Below the pieces are notes generated by a model. It ran no database searches. It was not told the origin of the DNA and saw only the letters and a program-made list of their open reading frames with translations. From assembly GCF_036099295.1 (NCBI RefSeq), contig NZ_CP107976.1:5084001-5148000 (forward strand): a stretch of DNA of 64,000 nt, read 5' to 3'. Position 1 is the stretch's first letter, and the number at the start of each line of letters is the position of its first letter. The stretch comes from Streptomyces sp. NBC_00358 (lineage in GTDB: Bacteria; Actinomycetota; Actinomycetes; Streptomycetales; Streptomycetaceae). Of the stretch, positions 24,753 to 34,300 are shown piece by piece. The position numbers were made by a program, and so were the translations under genes.

Positions 24753-24801
24753 GCAAAGAACGTACAAGACGACGGGGTACGCCGGTCGGCAGTCTTCTCG
24801 C

Positions 24802-25434
24802 ATGAGCAGCGAGAACGACATGAGCCCCACCGCCGGGAGTGCTACGAACCCCTCCGGCCCCGCCGCCGGGAGCGATGCGAACCCTTCCGGTACCGGCGGA
24901 GCGAGCCGTGCGAACCCTTCCGGTACCGGCGGAGCGAGCCGTGCGAACCCTTCCGGTACCGGCGGAGCGAGCGGTGCGAATTCTTCCGGTACCGGCGGAG
25001 CGAGCCTGTCGGGCGACGCACCCGTCCGCTTCGACACCAAGATCACCGTCGTCCTGCGCGACGACCTGGAGCCCTGGCAGCGGCTCAATGTGACCGCCTT
25101 CCTCGTCAGCGGCCTGGGGACGGCGGTCTCCGAGGTGATCGGGGAGCCGTACGAGGATGCCGACGGGGTCTCCTACCTCCCGATGTTCCGGCAGCCGGTG
25201 CTGGTCCTGGAGGCTTCGAAGGAGACGCTGACCGCCGCCCACGGCCGCGCGCTGTCCCGGGCGCTGCCGCGAGCGGTCTTCACGTCGGACCTGTTCGGCA
25301 CGGGCAACGACCGGGACAACCGCGCGGCCGTACGGGCCGTGCCGACCGGCGAACTGGATCTGGTGGGCATCGCGGTGTACGGGCCGCGGAACGCGGTGGA
25401 CAAGGTGGTGAAGGGGGCGCGGATGCATCCGTGA
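24802..25434 (+). CDS. DUF2000-family protein with 11-residue N-terminal repeats
   Basis: 210 residues. Residues ~25-69 are four copies of an 11-residue Gly/Ser/Pro repeat (A-N-P-S-G-T-G-G-A-S-R), encoded by 33-bp units. The remaining ~140 residues (KITVVLRDDLEPWQRLNVTA to GARMHP) match the DUF2000 fold, which resembles peptidyl-tRNA hydrolase 2 but has no settled function. The leader looks disordered and cytosolic. Start ATG 24802, divergent from the AraC gene. The pairing AraC-DUF2000 is common in actinobacteria. Confidence 0.78.
   Translation: MSSENDMSPTAGSATNPSGPAAGSDANPSGTGGASRANPSGTGGASRANPSGTGGASGANSSGTGGASLSGDAPVRFDTKITVVLRDDLEPWQRLNVTAFLVSGLGTAVSEVIGEPYEDADGVSYLPMFRQPVLVLEASKETLTAAHGRALSRALPRAVFTSDLFGTGNDRDNRAAVRAVPTGELDLVGIAVYGPRNAVDKVVKGARMHP
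24877..25008. repeat. 33-bp tandem repeat in the DUF2000 gene, four copies
   Basis: Units start GCGAACCCTTCCGGTACCGG at 24877, 24910 and 24943, with a slightly changed fourth copy at 24976. The unit is in frame (11 codons) and nearly identical between copies. Confidence 0.95.
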
Positions 25435-25570
25435 GGTGCGGATGCGCCCGTTGGGTCCCCGGGAGGCGGCAGCGGGCCGGGTGCCCACGGGTCGGGGTGG
25501 CCGGCCGCCGGCCGGAGACGGCTACCGGCCCGAGTCACCACCCGCCCGAGTCACCACCCGCCGGGTGACG

Positions 25571-25703
25571 GCGGACCGGTGCGGCTCAGGCCGGTGTACT
25601 CGCGGACCGGTGTGATGGCGGCCGGTGCGGCTCAGGCCGGTGTGCGTGCGGACCGGTGTGATGGCGGCCGGTGTGATGGCGGACCTGTGCGGCTCAGGCC
25701 GGG
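25571..25703. repeat. Degenerate 46-bp repeat between DUF2000 and MFS genes
   Basis: GGTGCGGCTCAGGCCGGTGT and GGACCGGTGTGATGGCGGCC recur in about two and a half units, running into the last codons of the converging MFS gene. No gene in the gap. Confidence 0.8.
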
Positions 25704-26980
25704 GTGGCTTCCGTGCGGGGCGTTGCGGTGGGCCGGGCCTCGGTACCCGTCCCAGGACCCTGGGACGACTCCCGTACCGACTCCTCCGCCGGGAGTCGGC
25801 GCATGAGCAGCCCGTACCCGAGTCCCGCCGCCGTTCCGACCACCGCGCACAGTGCCCAGAGCCAGGCCGCGCCGAGGTGGTCGATGACGACGCCGGACAT
25901 CACCGGGGAGATGAGGGCCGCGAGGGCCCACGAGAGCGTGTACATGCCCTGGTAGCGGCCGCGGCCGTGGACGGGGGACAGGCGGACGACGAGGCCGGTC
26001 TGCGTCGGGGCGTTGACGATCTCGGCGAGGGTCCACACGCAGACGGTGAGCGTGAAGACCCCGACCGACCCGGCGAAGGCGGTGAGCCCGAACCCGTACC
26101 CGGCGAGCAGCGACGAGATCACGAGCAGCCGCTTGGGGTCCCGGTGCTCGATGAAACGGGTGACCGGGATCTGGAGCGCGACGATGAGTACGCCGTTGAC
26201 GGCCATCGCCGTGCCGTAGTCGGCCGGGGTGAAGCCCGCCCTGCCCATGGCGACCGGCAGCCCGACGGAGCCCTGCTGGAAGACGAGGGCGACGAGGAAC
26301 GAAAGCCCGACGACACTCATGAACCGTCCGTCGCGCAGCACGGTCCCGAGCCCGACCGCCGGTTCCGTCTCCTTGGCGACCTGCACGGGCCTGGACTCCG
26401 GGAGCTTCGCGAAGACGACGAGAGCGCAGACGAGGGTCATGCCGGCTTCGATGAGGAAGCCCGCGAGATAGCTGAACTCGGCGATGAAACCGGCGCCGAT
26501 CGAGGAGACCGCGAAGCCGAGGTTGATGGCCCAGTAGTTGAGCGAGAAGGCGCGGACGCGGTCCTCGGGCCGGACGATGTCGGCCATCATCGCCTGCACG
26601 GCGGGCCGGGACGCGTTGCTGGTCATGCCGACCAGGAAGGCGACCGCGGCGATGGCCACCGGGTCGTGCATGAAGCCCAGCAGCGCCACCGAGCCGGCCG
26701 TCGAGACCTGCGCGACCAGCAGGGTGGGCCGCCGGCCGAACCGGTCGGCCATCACTCCGGCGACGAGCGAGGAGACCACACCGCCGAGCCCGTGCAGGGA
26801 GGCGACCAGACCGGCGTACGAGGCGGAGTAGCCGCGGTCGAGGGTCAGATACAGCGCCATGAAGGTGGCGACGAAGGCCCCGAGCCGGTTGATCAGTGTG
26901 CTGGTCCACAGCCACCAGAACTCGCGGGGAAGCCCTGAGACGGTCTCGCGGAAGGCACGTCTCAGGACGGCGGCTGGCAT
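25694..26980 (-). CDS. MFS transporter
   Basis: 428 residues with twelve predicted membrane helices. Motif A (GVMADRFGRRPTLL) follows helix 2, and the two halves are joined by a basic loop (LPESRPVQVAKETE). The family fits drug or metabolite exporters of the DHA1/ProP-like groups; the substrate cannot be read. I chose ATG 26980 because GGGGGATCC precedes it on the coding strand, and a start at 27019 would add residues unlike the family. The C-terminal tail is Ser/Pro-rich and overlaps a DNA repeat. The gene stands alone. Confidence 0.88.
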   Translation of the reverse strand: MPAAVLRRAFRETVSGLPREFWWLWTSTLINRLGAFVATFMALYLTLDRGYSASYAGLVASLHGLGGVVSSLVAGVMADRFGRRPTLLVAQVSTAGSVALLGFMHDPVAIAAVAFLVGMTSNASRPAVQAMMADIVRPEDRVRAFSLNYWAINLGFAVSSIGAGFIAEFSYLAGFLIEAGMTLVCALVVFAKLPESRPVQVAKETEPAVGLGTVLRDGRFMSVVGLSFLVALVFQQGSVGLPVAMGRAGFTPADYGTAMAVNGVLIVALQIPVTRFIEHRDPKRLLVISSLLAGYGFGLTAFAGSVGVFTLTVCVWTLAEIVNAPTQTGLVVRLSPVHGRGRYQGMYTLSWALAALISPVMSGVVIDHLGAAWLWALCAVVGTAAGLGYGLLMRRLPAEESVRESSQGPGTGTEARPTATPRTEATPA

Positions 26981-27175
26981 GGATCCCCCACGGATGTAAG
27001 CGGCTCGGGCGGTGAGCACAACTTACGAGTGGGCTGCCTCGGAGAGCCACTCAATTAACAGATGCCGTCAACTGAAGGACGTCGCGGAGGAGCGGGAGCG
27101 GCCAGGCGGGGGTTCCCGTGTCCGACTGATGGCCGAGGGCGCGAGCGGTCGCGGGGTTCGATTACGCTCGGAGCC

Positions 27176-27937
27176 ATGGCCGACGCACCGTACAAGCTGA
27201 TCCTCCTCCGCCACGGCGAGAGCGAATGGAACGCGAAGAACCTGTTCACCGGTTGGGTGGACGTCAACCTCAACGAGAAGGGCGAGAAGGAGGCAGTCCG
27301 CGGCGGTGAGCTGCTCAAGGACGCCGGCCTGCTGCCCGACGTGGTCCACACCTCGCTCCAGAAGCGCGCGATCCGCACCGCGCAGCTGGCGCTGGAGTCC
27401 GCGGACCGCCACTGGATCCCGGTCCACCGAAGCTGGCGCCTGAACGAGCGTCACTACGGAGCCCTCCAGGGCAAGGACAAGGCCCAGACCCTCGCCGAGT
27501 TCGGCGAGGAGCAGTTCATGCTCTGGCGCCGCTCGTACGACACCCCGCCGCCGGCGCTCGATCGCGACGCCGAGTACTCCCAGTTCGACGACCCGCGCTA
27601 CGCGGCCCTGCCGCCGGAGCTGCGCCCGCAGACGGAGTGCCTCAAGGACGTCGTCGTCCGCATGCTTCCGTACTGGTTCGACGGCATCGTCCCGGACCTC
27701 CTGACCGGTCGTACGGTCCTGGTCGCGGCCCACGGCAACTCGCTGCGCGCCCTGGTCAAGCACCTCGACGGCATCTCCGACGCCGACATCGCGGGCCTGA
27801 ACATCCCCACCGGCATCCCTCTCTCCTACGAACTGGACGCCGACTTCAAGCCCCTCAACCCGGGCGGCACCTACCTCGACCCGGACGCCGCCGCGGCGGC
27901 GATCGAGGCGGTCAAGAACCAGGGCAAGAAGAAGTAG
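27176..27937 (+). CDS. gpmA: 2,3-bisphosphoglycerate-dependent phosphoglycerate mutase
   Basis: 253 residues, the usual length for the dimeric enzyme that interconverts 3- and 2-phosphoglycerate in glycolysis. The phospho-histidine lies in LLRHGESEWN (His13, Arg12), followed by NLFTGWVDV, the acid motif ERHYG, and the second histidine in AHGNSLRAL. All active-site residues are present. TACGCT ends 7 bases before the ATG and CGGAG lies between. A perfect 16-bp stem follows the stop. Confidence 0.97.
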   Translation: MADAPYKLILLRHGESEWNAKNLFTGWVDVNLNEKGEKEAVRGGELLKDAGLLPDVVHTSLQKRAIRTAQLALESADRHWIPVHRSWRLNERHYGALQGKDKAQTLAEFGEEQFMLWRRSYDTPPPALDRDAEYSQFDDPRYAALPPELRPQTECLKDVVVRMLPYWFDGIVPDLLTGRTVLVAAHGNSLRALVKHLDGISDADIAGLNIPTGIPLSYELDADFKPLNPGGTYLDPDAAAAAIEAVKNQGKKK

Positions 27938-27941
27938 TTTT

Positions 27942-27994
27942 CGCGATCACGCCCCCGACCTGCGCATACGGCGTGGGGCGGGGGCGTGATCGCG
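27942..27994. terminator. Terminator hairpin after gpmA
   Basis: CGCGATCACGCCCCCG (27942-27957) pairs exactly with CGGGGGCGTGATCGCG (27979-27994) around a 21-base loop, 4 bases after the gpmA stop and facing a converging gene. Confidence 0.75.
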
Positions 27995-28049
27995 GTCTGG
28001 GCGCCCTCTGTGCCCTGTTCGGGGCGGCGCTGCGGCCGGCCGTGGCGCG

Positions 28050-28805
28050 TTACTCCTCGTCGGCGGTCTGCAGCTCGACGGGCCGGTCGGCCACGTCCAT
28101 CGTCTGCGGTGTGGCCAGCAGCTTGTTCAGCCCAAGGGTCAACTGCACGGTGAACACGCTCAGTAGGACGGCCAGGGCTATTCGGACCAGGCTGTAGCCG
28201 GCGTCGACGTTCGCCGCGGTCTTGTAGTCGTCGGGCGTTTGGAGGTTGGAGTTGGTCACGAACGAGACGTAGAGCGCGGCGAAGACCGACAGGAACCACC
28301 CGCCGTAGGCCCAGACGACTCCGCTGCCGCCTGGCAGGGCCCTGATCCATCCCAGCCCGATGTCGGTGCGTGACATGGCGTTCGCGTGGCCGACGCGCGC
28401 CCACCGCTGGTAGGCGTACAGAACTGCCATGAAGGCTACGAAGCGCAGCATGCCCGTGGTGTTGATCGTCTGGAGTGCGCTGTGCAACGCCTGCCGGTCG
28501 TAGCCGTAGCCGTTGTCGGCGGCGGCCAAGGTCCATTGGTGAGCCCGCGTGCGCTCGGCGGAGAACCGCACGGCCTCGTTGACGATGGCTACCGCGGCCG
28601 CGGCCAGCACCGTAAGCAGTGGGCCCGACAGCGAGACCCGGCCGGGACTCACTTTGGACTGGACCAGCAACGCCGCCTTGTCGTTGCGCCCGCGACGCTG
28701 AGGCGGCTTCGACGAGTCGCTCTCCTGCTGACAGACCGGACACAACCCTTTGATCCCGTCAAAAGCGACTTCACGCTGTCGACACTTCCGGCACGTCAGT
28801 AGCAT
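28050..28805 (-). CDS. DUF4328-like membrane protein with zinc ribbon
   Basis: 251 residues. An N-terminal zinc ribbon (CRKCRQ and CPVCQQ, two Cys pairs) precedes a basic linker and four membrane helices (starting near residues 60, 118, 165 and 210). The layout and motifs such as RWARVGHANA resemble DUF4328 proteins of Streptomyces. Function unknown; the zinc ribbon suggests binding of another protein or nucleic acid at the membrane. ATG 28805 is preceded by AGGGGG. It converges on gpmA. Confidence 0.65.
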   Translation of the reverse strand: MLLTCRKCRQREVAFDGIKGLCPVCQQESDSSKPPQRRGRNDKAALLVQSKVSPGRVSLSGPLLTVLAAAAVAIVNEAVRFSAERTRAHQWTLAAADNGYGYDRQALHSALQTINTTGMLRFVAFMAVLYAYQRWARVGHANAMSRTDIGLGWIRALPGGSGVVWAYGGWFLSVFAALYVSFVTNSNLQTPDDYKTAANVDAGYSLVRIALAVLLSVFTVQLTLGLNKLLATPQTMDVADRPVELQTADEE

Positions 28806-29130
28806 CCCGCGCCCCCTCTTTGCATGATCGCGGCTGGATTGAGCGCCGCATCCTATTGGGTCCGCCACAGAGCCGTCGATGCCTTCTTGATCTTCTCTTC
28901 GAGGCGGCCCGTCGGCCCGACGGCCCGGCACGGTGCGGCCCGGCCCCGGGCGGTCGAAACCCACGGCATCGCGATCCTGCCTGGGGCGGAGGCCGGATAC
29001 GCATCCGTGCGCGGCGGGGCCGATGCCTGGTCAACTCCATGTCGGTAAAAGGGTATTGAGATCCTCGATGAGCAGGGACGCCGAAGCGGTGCGGCCCTGC
29101 GTTGTTCGGAGACCGCGGCCGGACCCGCGG
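28806..29130. other. Gene-free stretch
   Basis: 325 bases between the membrane protein start and the broken secreted-protein gene. The first part must hold the membrane protein promoter; I see no convincing gene, repeat or hairpin. Confidence 0.5.
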
Positions 29131-29889
29131 CTACTTCACGTCGACGGAATCGCCCGTGGCCGCGACGGCCGGGGTGGTGCTCGTGCCCGCGAAGTAGTAG
29201 CGCCAGGTGCCGTCCACCGAGGCGGTGGCCGTGGCCTTCACATTGCCGCTGCCGTCCGTGTCCACCGTCCTGACGGTGCTGTACGTGCTGCTGCCCGCCT
29301 TGCGGAACTGCAGCTTGACCGGCTGTCCGGTGTACCCGTGGTACTTCCGGTCATCCCAGTTCGCCCTGGTCAGCTTGCCCGTGACGGTGATCGTCCGGCC
29401 CTTGGTGACCGGCTCCGGCGAGGCGTTGACCGTGAGCTTGGAGTAGCGCTGCACGTGGAAGGTGCCGAGGTTCGTCCGCTTCACCGAGTCGCCGTCCTTG
29501 GCCTTCGCGTACGCGCCGAAGTGCCAGGTGCCGGCGAAGGCGTTGCCGTACAGGTCGTACTCGGGCCAGACGCTGTACGTCGACGTGCAGGTGACGGTGG
29601 TCCCCGAGGTGCACACGGTCTCGCTGGGCGAGTCCTGGGTCCAGAAGTCGTCGGGGTCGCTCCAGGTGCCGTGGTAGAGGTACGTCTGCCCGGAGGCGAT
29701 GCCGGCCGGGTCGGAGGCGGTGAACGTGACCTTGAAGCTCACCATGTTCGTCGTACCGACGGCGACGTCCTTGCCACCGTTCACCACCACGTTCGACACC
29801 TTGGTGTCGCCCACCACCGTGTCCGCGTGAGCGGCCGGAACGGTGAGGGCCAGACACAGGCGGAGGCGAGCGGGGCGGTGGGCTGTCAG
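29131..29889 (-). pseudogene. Decayed copy of a secreted Ig-like protein (DUF5707-like)
   Basis: The frame encodes 228 residues aligning with the intact secreted protein at 35635-36402: shared blocks include SPEPVTKGRTITVTGKLTRA, the linker GQPVKLQF, SSTYSTV and the end ATGDSVDVK. Upstream in frame a signal-peptide-like stretch (RLRLCLALTVPAAHAD, same AHA-D cleavage as the paralogue) is still readable, but no ATG or GTG precedes it before a stop at about 29930. The start has therefore been lost, or a frameshift hides it. If translated from GTG 29817 the product would lack a secretion signal. Confidence 0.6.
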
Positions 29890-30064
29890 TGCTCGGGCTT
29901 GCCGTCTCGCCCTGGCGAAACGGGGCGCCGATCACCGCGGATGCGCGACGCCGATGGGTCTTCTGGTCCTGTCGACGGGCGAGTACCTACCGCATGGGGA
30001 CCGGGTGGCGTCGGAAATATCCGAGAGAGCGGTGATACGGCCGCGTTGGTGTCATCGTCGAGGC

Positions 30065-30538
30065 GTGACATCGACAACCCTTGTGCCGTTATTCGGCGTC
30101 CTGCTCGGCGGTCTCGTGTCGACAGGGACCCAGTGGTTGCTGGGGCGCGCTTCGGAGCGGACCGAAGTACGACGGAGCTCTCGTGAACGAGCCGAGACGC
30201 GTCGCAGCGAACGCGTCACCCACCTCATCGACTTCCTGTCCGCGGTGCAGGAAGCCGAACGTGTCGCCGTGGACCACTATCACCACCAGTTGGCCGACGA
30301 GCAGTGGCAGGCACGGGCCAAACAGTCCATCGACCGTATGTGGGTGGCCCAGAAGACGATCCACATGCTGTGCGCGCCCGAGGTGAACCATGCGGCGCGC
30401 GCCCTGGCGTACGACGTCCAGGACGTGATCAGGAACGGGCCCGGCGATCCGGGAGAGCCGCGGGACGAGAGGGTCTGGGCCTACATACGCCCCAGCCGCA
30501 TGGCGTTCTTGGATGTCGTGCGCGACCAGTTGACGTAG
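30065..30538 (+). CDS. Membrane-anchored protein of unknown function
   Basis: 157 residues. One N-terminal membrane helix (LVPLFGVLLGGLVSTGTQWL) leads into a basic, helical cytosolic region (ERTEVRRSSRERAETRRSER) and a soluble helical domain with EAERVAVDHYHHQL and a conserved-looking WVAQKTIHMLCAPEVNHAA. Proteins of this shape are frequent in Streptomyces and uncharacterised. The GTG at 30065 was chosen because the helix starts a few residues later. No operon partner: the HAD-like gene converges 5 bases after its stop. Confidence 0.6.
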   Translation: MTSTTLVPLFGVLLGGLVSTGTQWLLGRASERTEVRRSSRERAETRRSERVTHLIDFLSAVQEAERVAVDHYHHQLADEQWQARAKQSIDRMWVAQKTIHMLCAPEVNHAARALAYDVQDVIRNGPGDPGEPRDERVWAYIRPSRMAFLDVVRDQLT

Positions 30539-30543
30539 CGGAA

Positions 30544-31119
30544 TCAGCCGACCTTACGGAGCCAGTCGGCGAGCGCGGAGAAGTCGTCGTCCGTCAGGCC
30601 CTCGCCCGGGTCGACACGGTGAAGCAGAGCGGGGCCCTCGTGCTGGGCGGCGACCCAGAGCCGGTCCATGGCGCCGATCTCGTCGTCGACCCAGATGAAC
30701 GGGCGGCCGTCGGCCCACTCCACGAGGGTGCGGGTCTTCCAGTGCAGACCGTGCGGCCCCTCGTCGGCGGCGACCTCGGGCCACTCCACCACCGGCAGCC
30801 TGGGCAGCCCGATCCGCGGGCCGACGGACTCGTTCGCCTCGTCCATCCACGTCGTGGCCCACACCAGATCGCACCCCAGGGCCGTGAGCCGCGGCCCCAC
30901 GGCCACGTCGAGTCGTCCGAGCAGCGGATTTCCCCGGTCCCCCGTACTGGTCGGCGTCGCCTTCGCCGTTGCCGCTTCGGGGCCGAGGCGCGGGGCGGAG
31001 CCGGAGGTTCCTCGCCGGGTGGAGGACGGGCCGAACGGGATGAGGGGGCCGTCGACGTCGAGGAAGAGGATGGGGGCGGGGACCGGGACGGGGGCAGTGG
31101 CGGGGACGGCGCGCTTCAC
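30544..31119 (-). CDS. HAD-domain hydrolase-like protein
   Basis: 191 residues of the small HAD family often called HAD domain-containing protein in actinobacteria. Motif I is LFLDVDGPLIPFG (near residue 18), a motif-II-like Thr is in WATTWMDEAN, and motif IV is IWVDDEIGAMD. About 25 residues rich in Gly/Ser/Pro interrupt the region after motif I. Substrate unknown. The ATG at 31119 gives an unusual Pro/Val-rich first segment. It converges on the membrane-anchored gene, and the 15-bp repeats lie upstream. Confidence 0.72.
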   Translation of the reverse strand: MKRAVPATAPVPVPAPILFLDVDGPLIPFGPSSTRRGTSGSAPRLGPEAATAKATPTSTGDRGNPLLGRLDVAVGPRLTALGCDLVWATTWMDEANESVGPRIGLPRLPVVEWPEVAADEGPHGLHWKTRTLVEWADGRPFIWVDDEIGAMDRLWVAAQHEGPALLHRVDPGEGLTDDDFSALADWLRKVG

Positions 31120-31215
31120 ATGTTCCTTCGGATTCCGCCCGCGCTCCTAGGGCGCGGGGAGTGGCGTGGCGAGCTGTGACCGTTGGTTCGCCGCGCTTTC
31201 CGGGGCACGTCGTCC

Positions 31216-31305
31216 GATCAGGCAGCCTCTGGTCAGACAGCCTCTGGTCAGACAGCCCCTGGTCAGGGAGACCCTGGTCGGACAGCCCCTGGTCAGAGAG
31301 ACCCT
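31216..31305. repeat. 15-bp tandem repeat, six units
   Basis: Units of the type GGTCAGACAGCCTCT lie every 15 bases from 31216 to 31305 with point differences, just beyond the 3' end of the helicase gene. Non-coding by position. Confidence 0.9.
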
Positions 31306-31325
31306 CGTCATCCGGGGGCCTTGTG

Positions 31326-34300
31326 TCAATCGGTCAGACGCAAGGCGGTTCGTGCGTCCGGGCCGTGCCAACCCTCCGCGGTGCGCCATACGACGTGCAC
31401 GTCGAAGGCGTTCCGAATGGCGTCCGGAGCCCAGCTCTCCGCGGGCGGCTCGGACAGGACCAGGTAGCGGGTGTCCGCCGAGCGCCGTTCCATCCGGTCG
31501 AGTTCCAGGAGACGGACGGCTCCGGCGCGCAGGTGCGGGTAGCCGGAACGGCCGGCGCCGAGCACCTCGTAGCGGAGGAAACCGTCCGGGCCGTCCAGGA
31601 CGACATCGGCCACGGCGGAATCCGAGGGGCGCAGGCCCGCTCGCAGGAGTGCGGCCTTCAACTCGAAGCGCACGGCCTCGTGCGTGTTGCAGTCCCGGTC
31701 CGCCCCCGCCTCGACGGCCAGGTGCCGAGCGAGTTCCCCGCTCCACGTCGCCCGCCCGTCCGAGGGTGCGGAATCGGTGGCGGAATCGTTGGCCGAATCG
31801 GTGGCTTGGAGAGCGGTGGTGTTCATGGAGTCGCTGTCCTTCTGCTCGTGTGTCGTGCGCGGCTCGGTCGAAGCAGCCGTGATCGCCTCGGGTCGCGCGG
31901 GGTCGGCTCCGGGTGTCGTGCCGGGCCCGGGTGCCGAGTCGGGCCCGGGCACGGTGTCGGGTTCCTGTACGGACTCCGGTCCTCGTACGGACTCCGGTCC
32001 TCGTACGGACTCCGGTTCCCGTACGGGCTCCGGTCCCGGCCTGGGTTCCGGGTCCGGCCCGGGTGCCGGTTCGGTGCCGGCTCGTTGGCGGAGTTCGTGC
32101 CGAGCCCGGTCGAGCGCGTCGGTCCAGTCGCGGAACGCGGGATCGTCCGGCAGGGCGGCTCGCAGGCCGGGAAGGTCCGATCCGACCGCCTGCCGGGCGC
32201 GTTGGGCGAGGTCCGCCAGTTCGCTCAGCCGGTCGCGGTCGGCGGAACCCAGCAGGCGCCAGACGCTCAGCCAGTCGACCCGGTCGCGGCGCAGGCAGCG
32301 GCCGGCCATGCCCTTCAGTTCGGCGAGGAGCGCCGTCATCTCCGGTGGCGTCGCACAGTCGCCGTGGACGATGGACCCCAGGACCCCGAGCGCGGCGTCG
32401 TAACGGGGCGCCATCCGCGCGGAGATGGGTCTGCGGCCGAAGTCGCCGGCCGAGACCAGGCTGACCTGGCCTTCGTTCCGGGTCACCCAGCCGTCCAGCC
32501 GGGAGCCGGCGGTCGGGGCGGGCTCACCGTGGCGGGGGACCAGGAGAAGGGTTCGTTCCGTCGCGGGGGCCAGGGCCTTCACTTTCCAGTGCGATCCGGG
32601 GCCGGGGCCGAGCACCCGCACCTCGACGGCTGTGCCGACCGGCAGTGCATCGGTCGTTGACGAGGTGGAAGAGGGGAGCGAGGAGAGCGAGGGGAGCGAG
32701 ATCAGAGAGGAGAGCGAGGGGAGGGAGATGGGAGTCAAGTACGTTGGAACGGGGGGGACTTCACCACTCCCGCCATCGCCGGTGCCGCTGTTCGTGCCGC
32801 CGTTCGTTCCGCGGTCTGTTCCCCCGGTCGTTCCGCGGTCCGTTGCACCGTCCGTCCTGTCGTCCGACGCGCCGAGCTCGATCGGCAGCGGTGTCGTGTG
32901 GAGGACTGTCAGCGTCTGGGTGCTGCGGGTCAGGGCGACGTACAACTGGCGCAGTCCGGCGGGCCCCCGGTCGGCGATCGTCGTCGGCTCCAGGACCAGT
33001 ACGTGGTCGAACTCCATGCCCTTGGCCTGCGCGGCCGGGAGTACGGACACGGTGCGTAGCGTCTCCTCGGTCATCCCGGCCACGAGGTCGACGCGACGGC
33101 GGACCTCCTCCAGCCAGTCGGAGTCGTCGGGGACGATGACGGCAACGGACCTCGGGGACCGCCCGTCATCGGTGCTCACGAGTCGTGCGGTGCGGGTCGC
33201 CGCGTCGTCCAGCAACTCCCAGGGAGTCGTGGAGACGAGCCGCACGGCCTCGGCGCCGGCCCGTCGTACGGCCGTCGGGTAGGGCAGGGAGGGCGCGACG
33301 GCTCGGGCCAGCGGCGCCACGAACTCCATGATCTCGGCCGGTACGCGGTAGCTCGTGTTCAACTCGGCCACCCGCCAGTCCCCTTGGGCGGACAGGATTC
33401 CGCCCAGCTCGTCCCAGGCGGTGTAGGAGTGCGGGCCGGTGGCCTGGGCCAGATCGCCCAGCACGGTCATGGAGCCGGTCGGACACCGTCTGCGCAGGGA
33501 CCTCGCCTGCATCGGGGTGAGATCCTGCGCCTCGTCGACCACGATGTGCCGGTACCGCTGCGGGGTCTCGCCCGCGATGAGGAAACGCAGCTCCTCCAGA
33601 CACACCAAGTCATCGATGGTCCAGGGCTCTTCGGCGGCACTGTCGGCCTTCGGCCGCTGGAGAGAGGCCTGTTCACCCTCGTCGAGGATTCCGGAGGCGC
33701 ACTCGCGCAGTCTGGTGGGGGAGTTGAGCAGGCCCCGCAGCGCTTCCTCGGGGCTCAGCGCGGGCCAGACCCGTTCGACGAGCGTCGTGACCTGCCGGTT
33801 GCGTTCCAGTTCGCGGCGTACGGTCGTGTCCCTGCTGCGGCGTGGGGCGACGCGGACGAGTTCACCGAGCAGCCGGTCCACCAGCAGGGTGCGGAAGCGG
33901 TCCCTGCGCGCCCGGTGGCCGTTGGGTCCCCCGCGGGCGTCCTGGAGGAGACCGAGCACCTCCGAGCGCGGCAGACGCAGTGAGGTGCCGCCCACGATCA
34001 CGACGAAGGCCGGTTCGTCCTGGGCGTGGGAGGGAGTGGAGATGACGGTGTCGAGGGCTTCGGGGCGGCACTCGCTCTCCACCCGCCTGCGCAGGACGGC
34101 CGCCATCCGCTCGTCGGACTTCACCAGCCGGGCGGCGGTGGAGTCCGCGCCCTGGATCTCCCCTTCCCAGAGGCGGGCCAGTTGTACGGCGGTGACGTTG
34201 CGGGTGCCGAGGGTCGGCAGGACGCGCCCCACGTACTCCAGGAAGTTCTGGTGCGGTCCCACCACCAGGATGTCCTGCGCGCGGAAGTGGTCGTTGTTGA

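Noticed and set aside
32645..33282. Plus-strand frames within the helicase gene
   Set aside because: Opposite to complete SF1 motifs; Ser/Arg-rich shadow composition.
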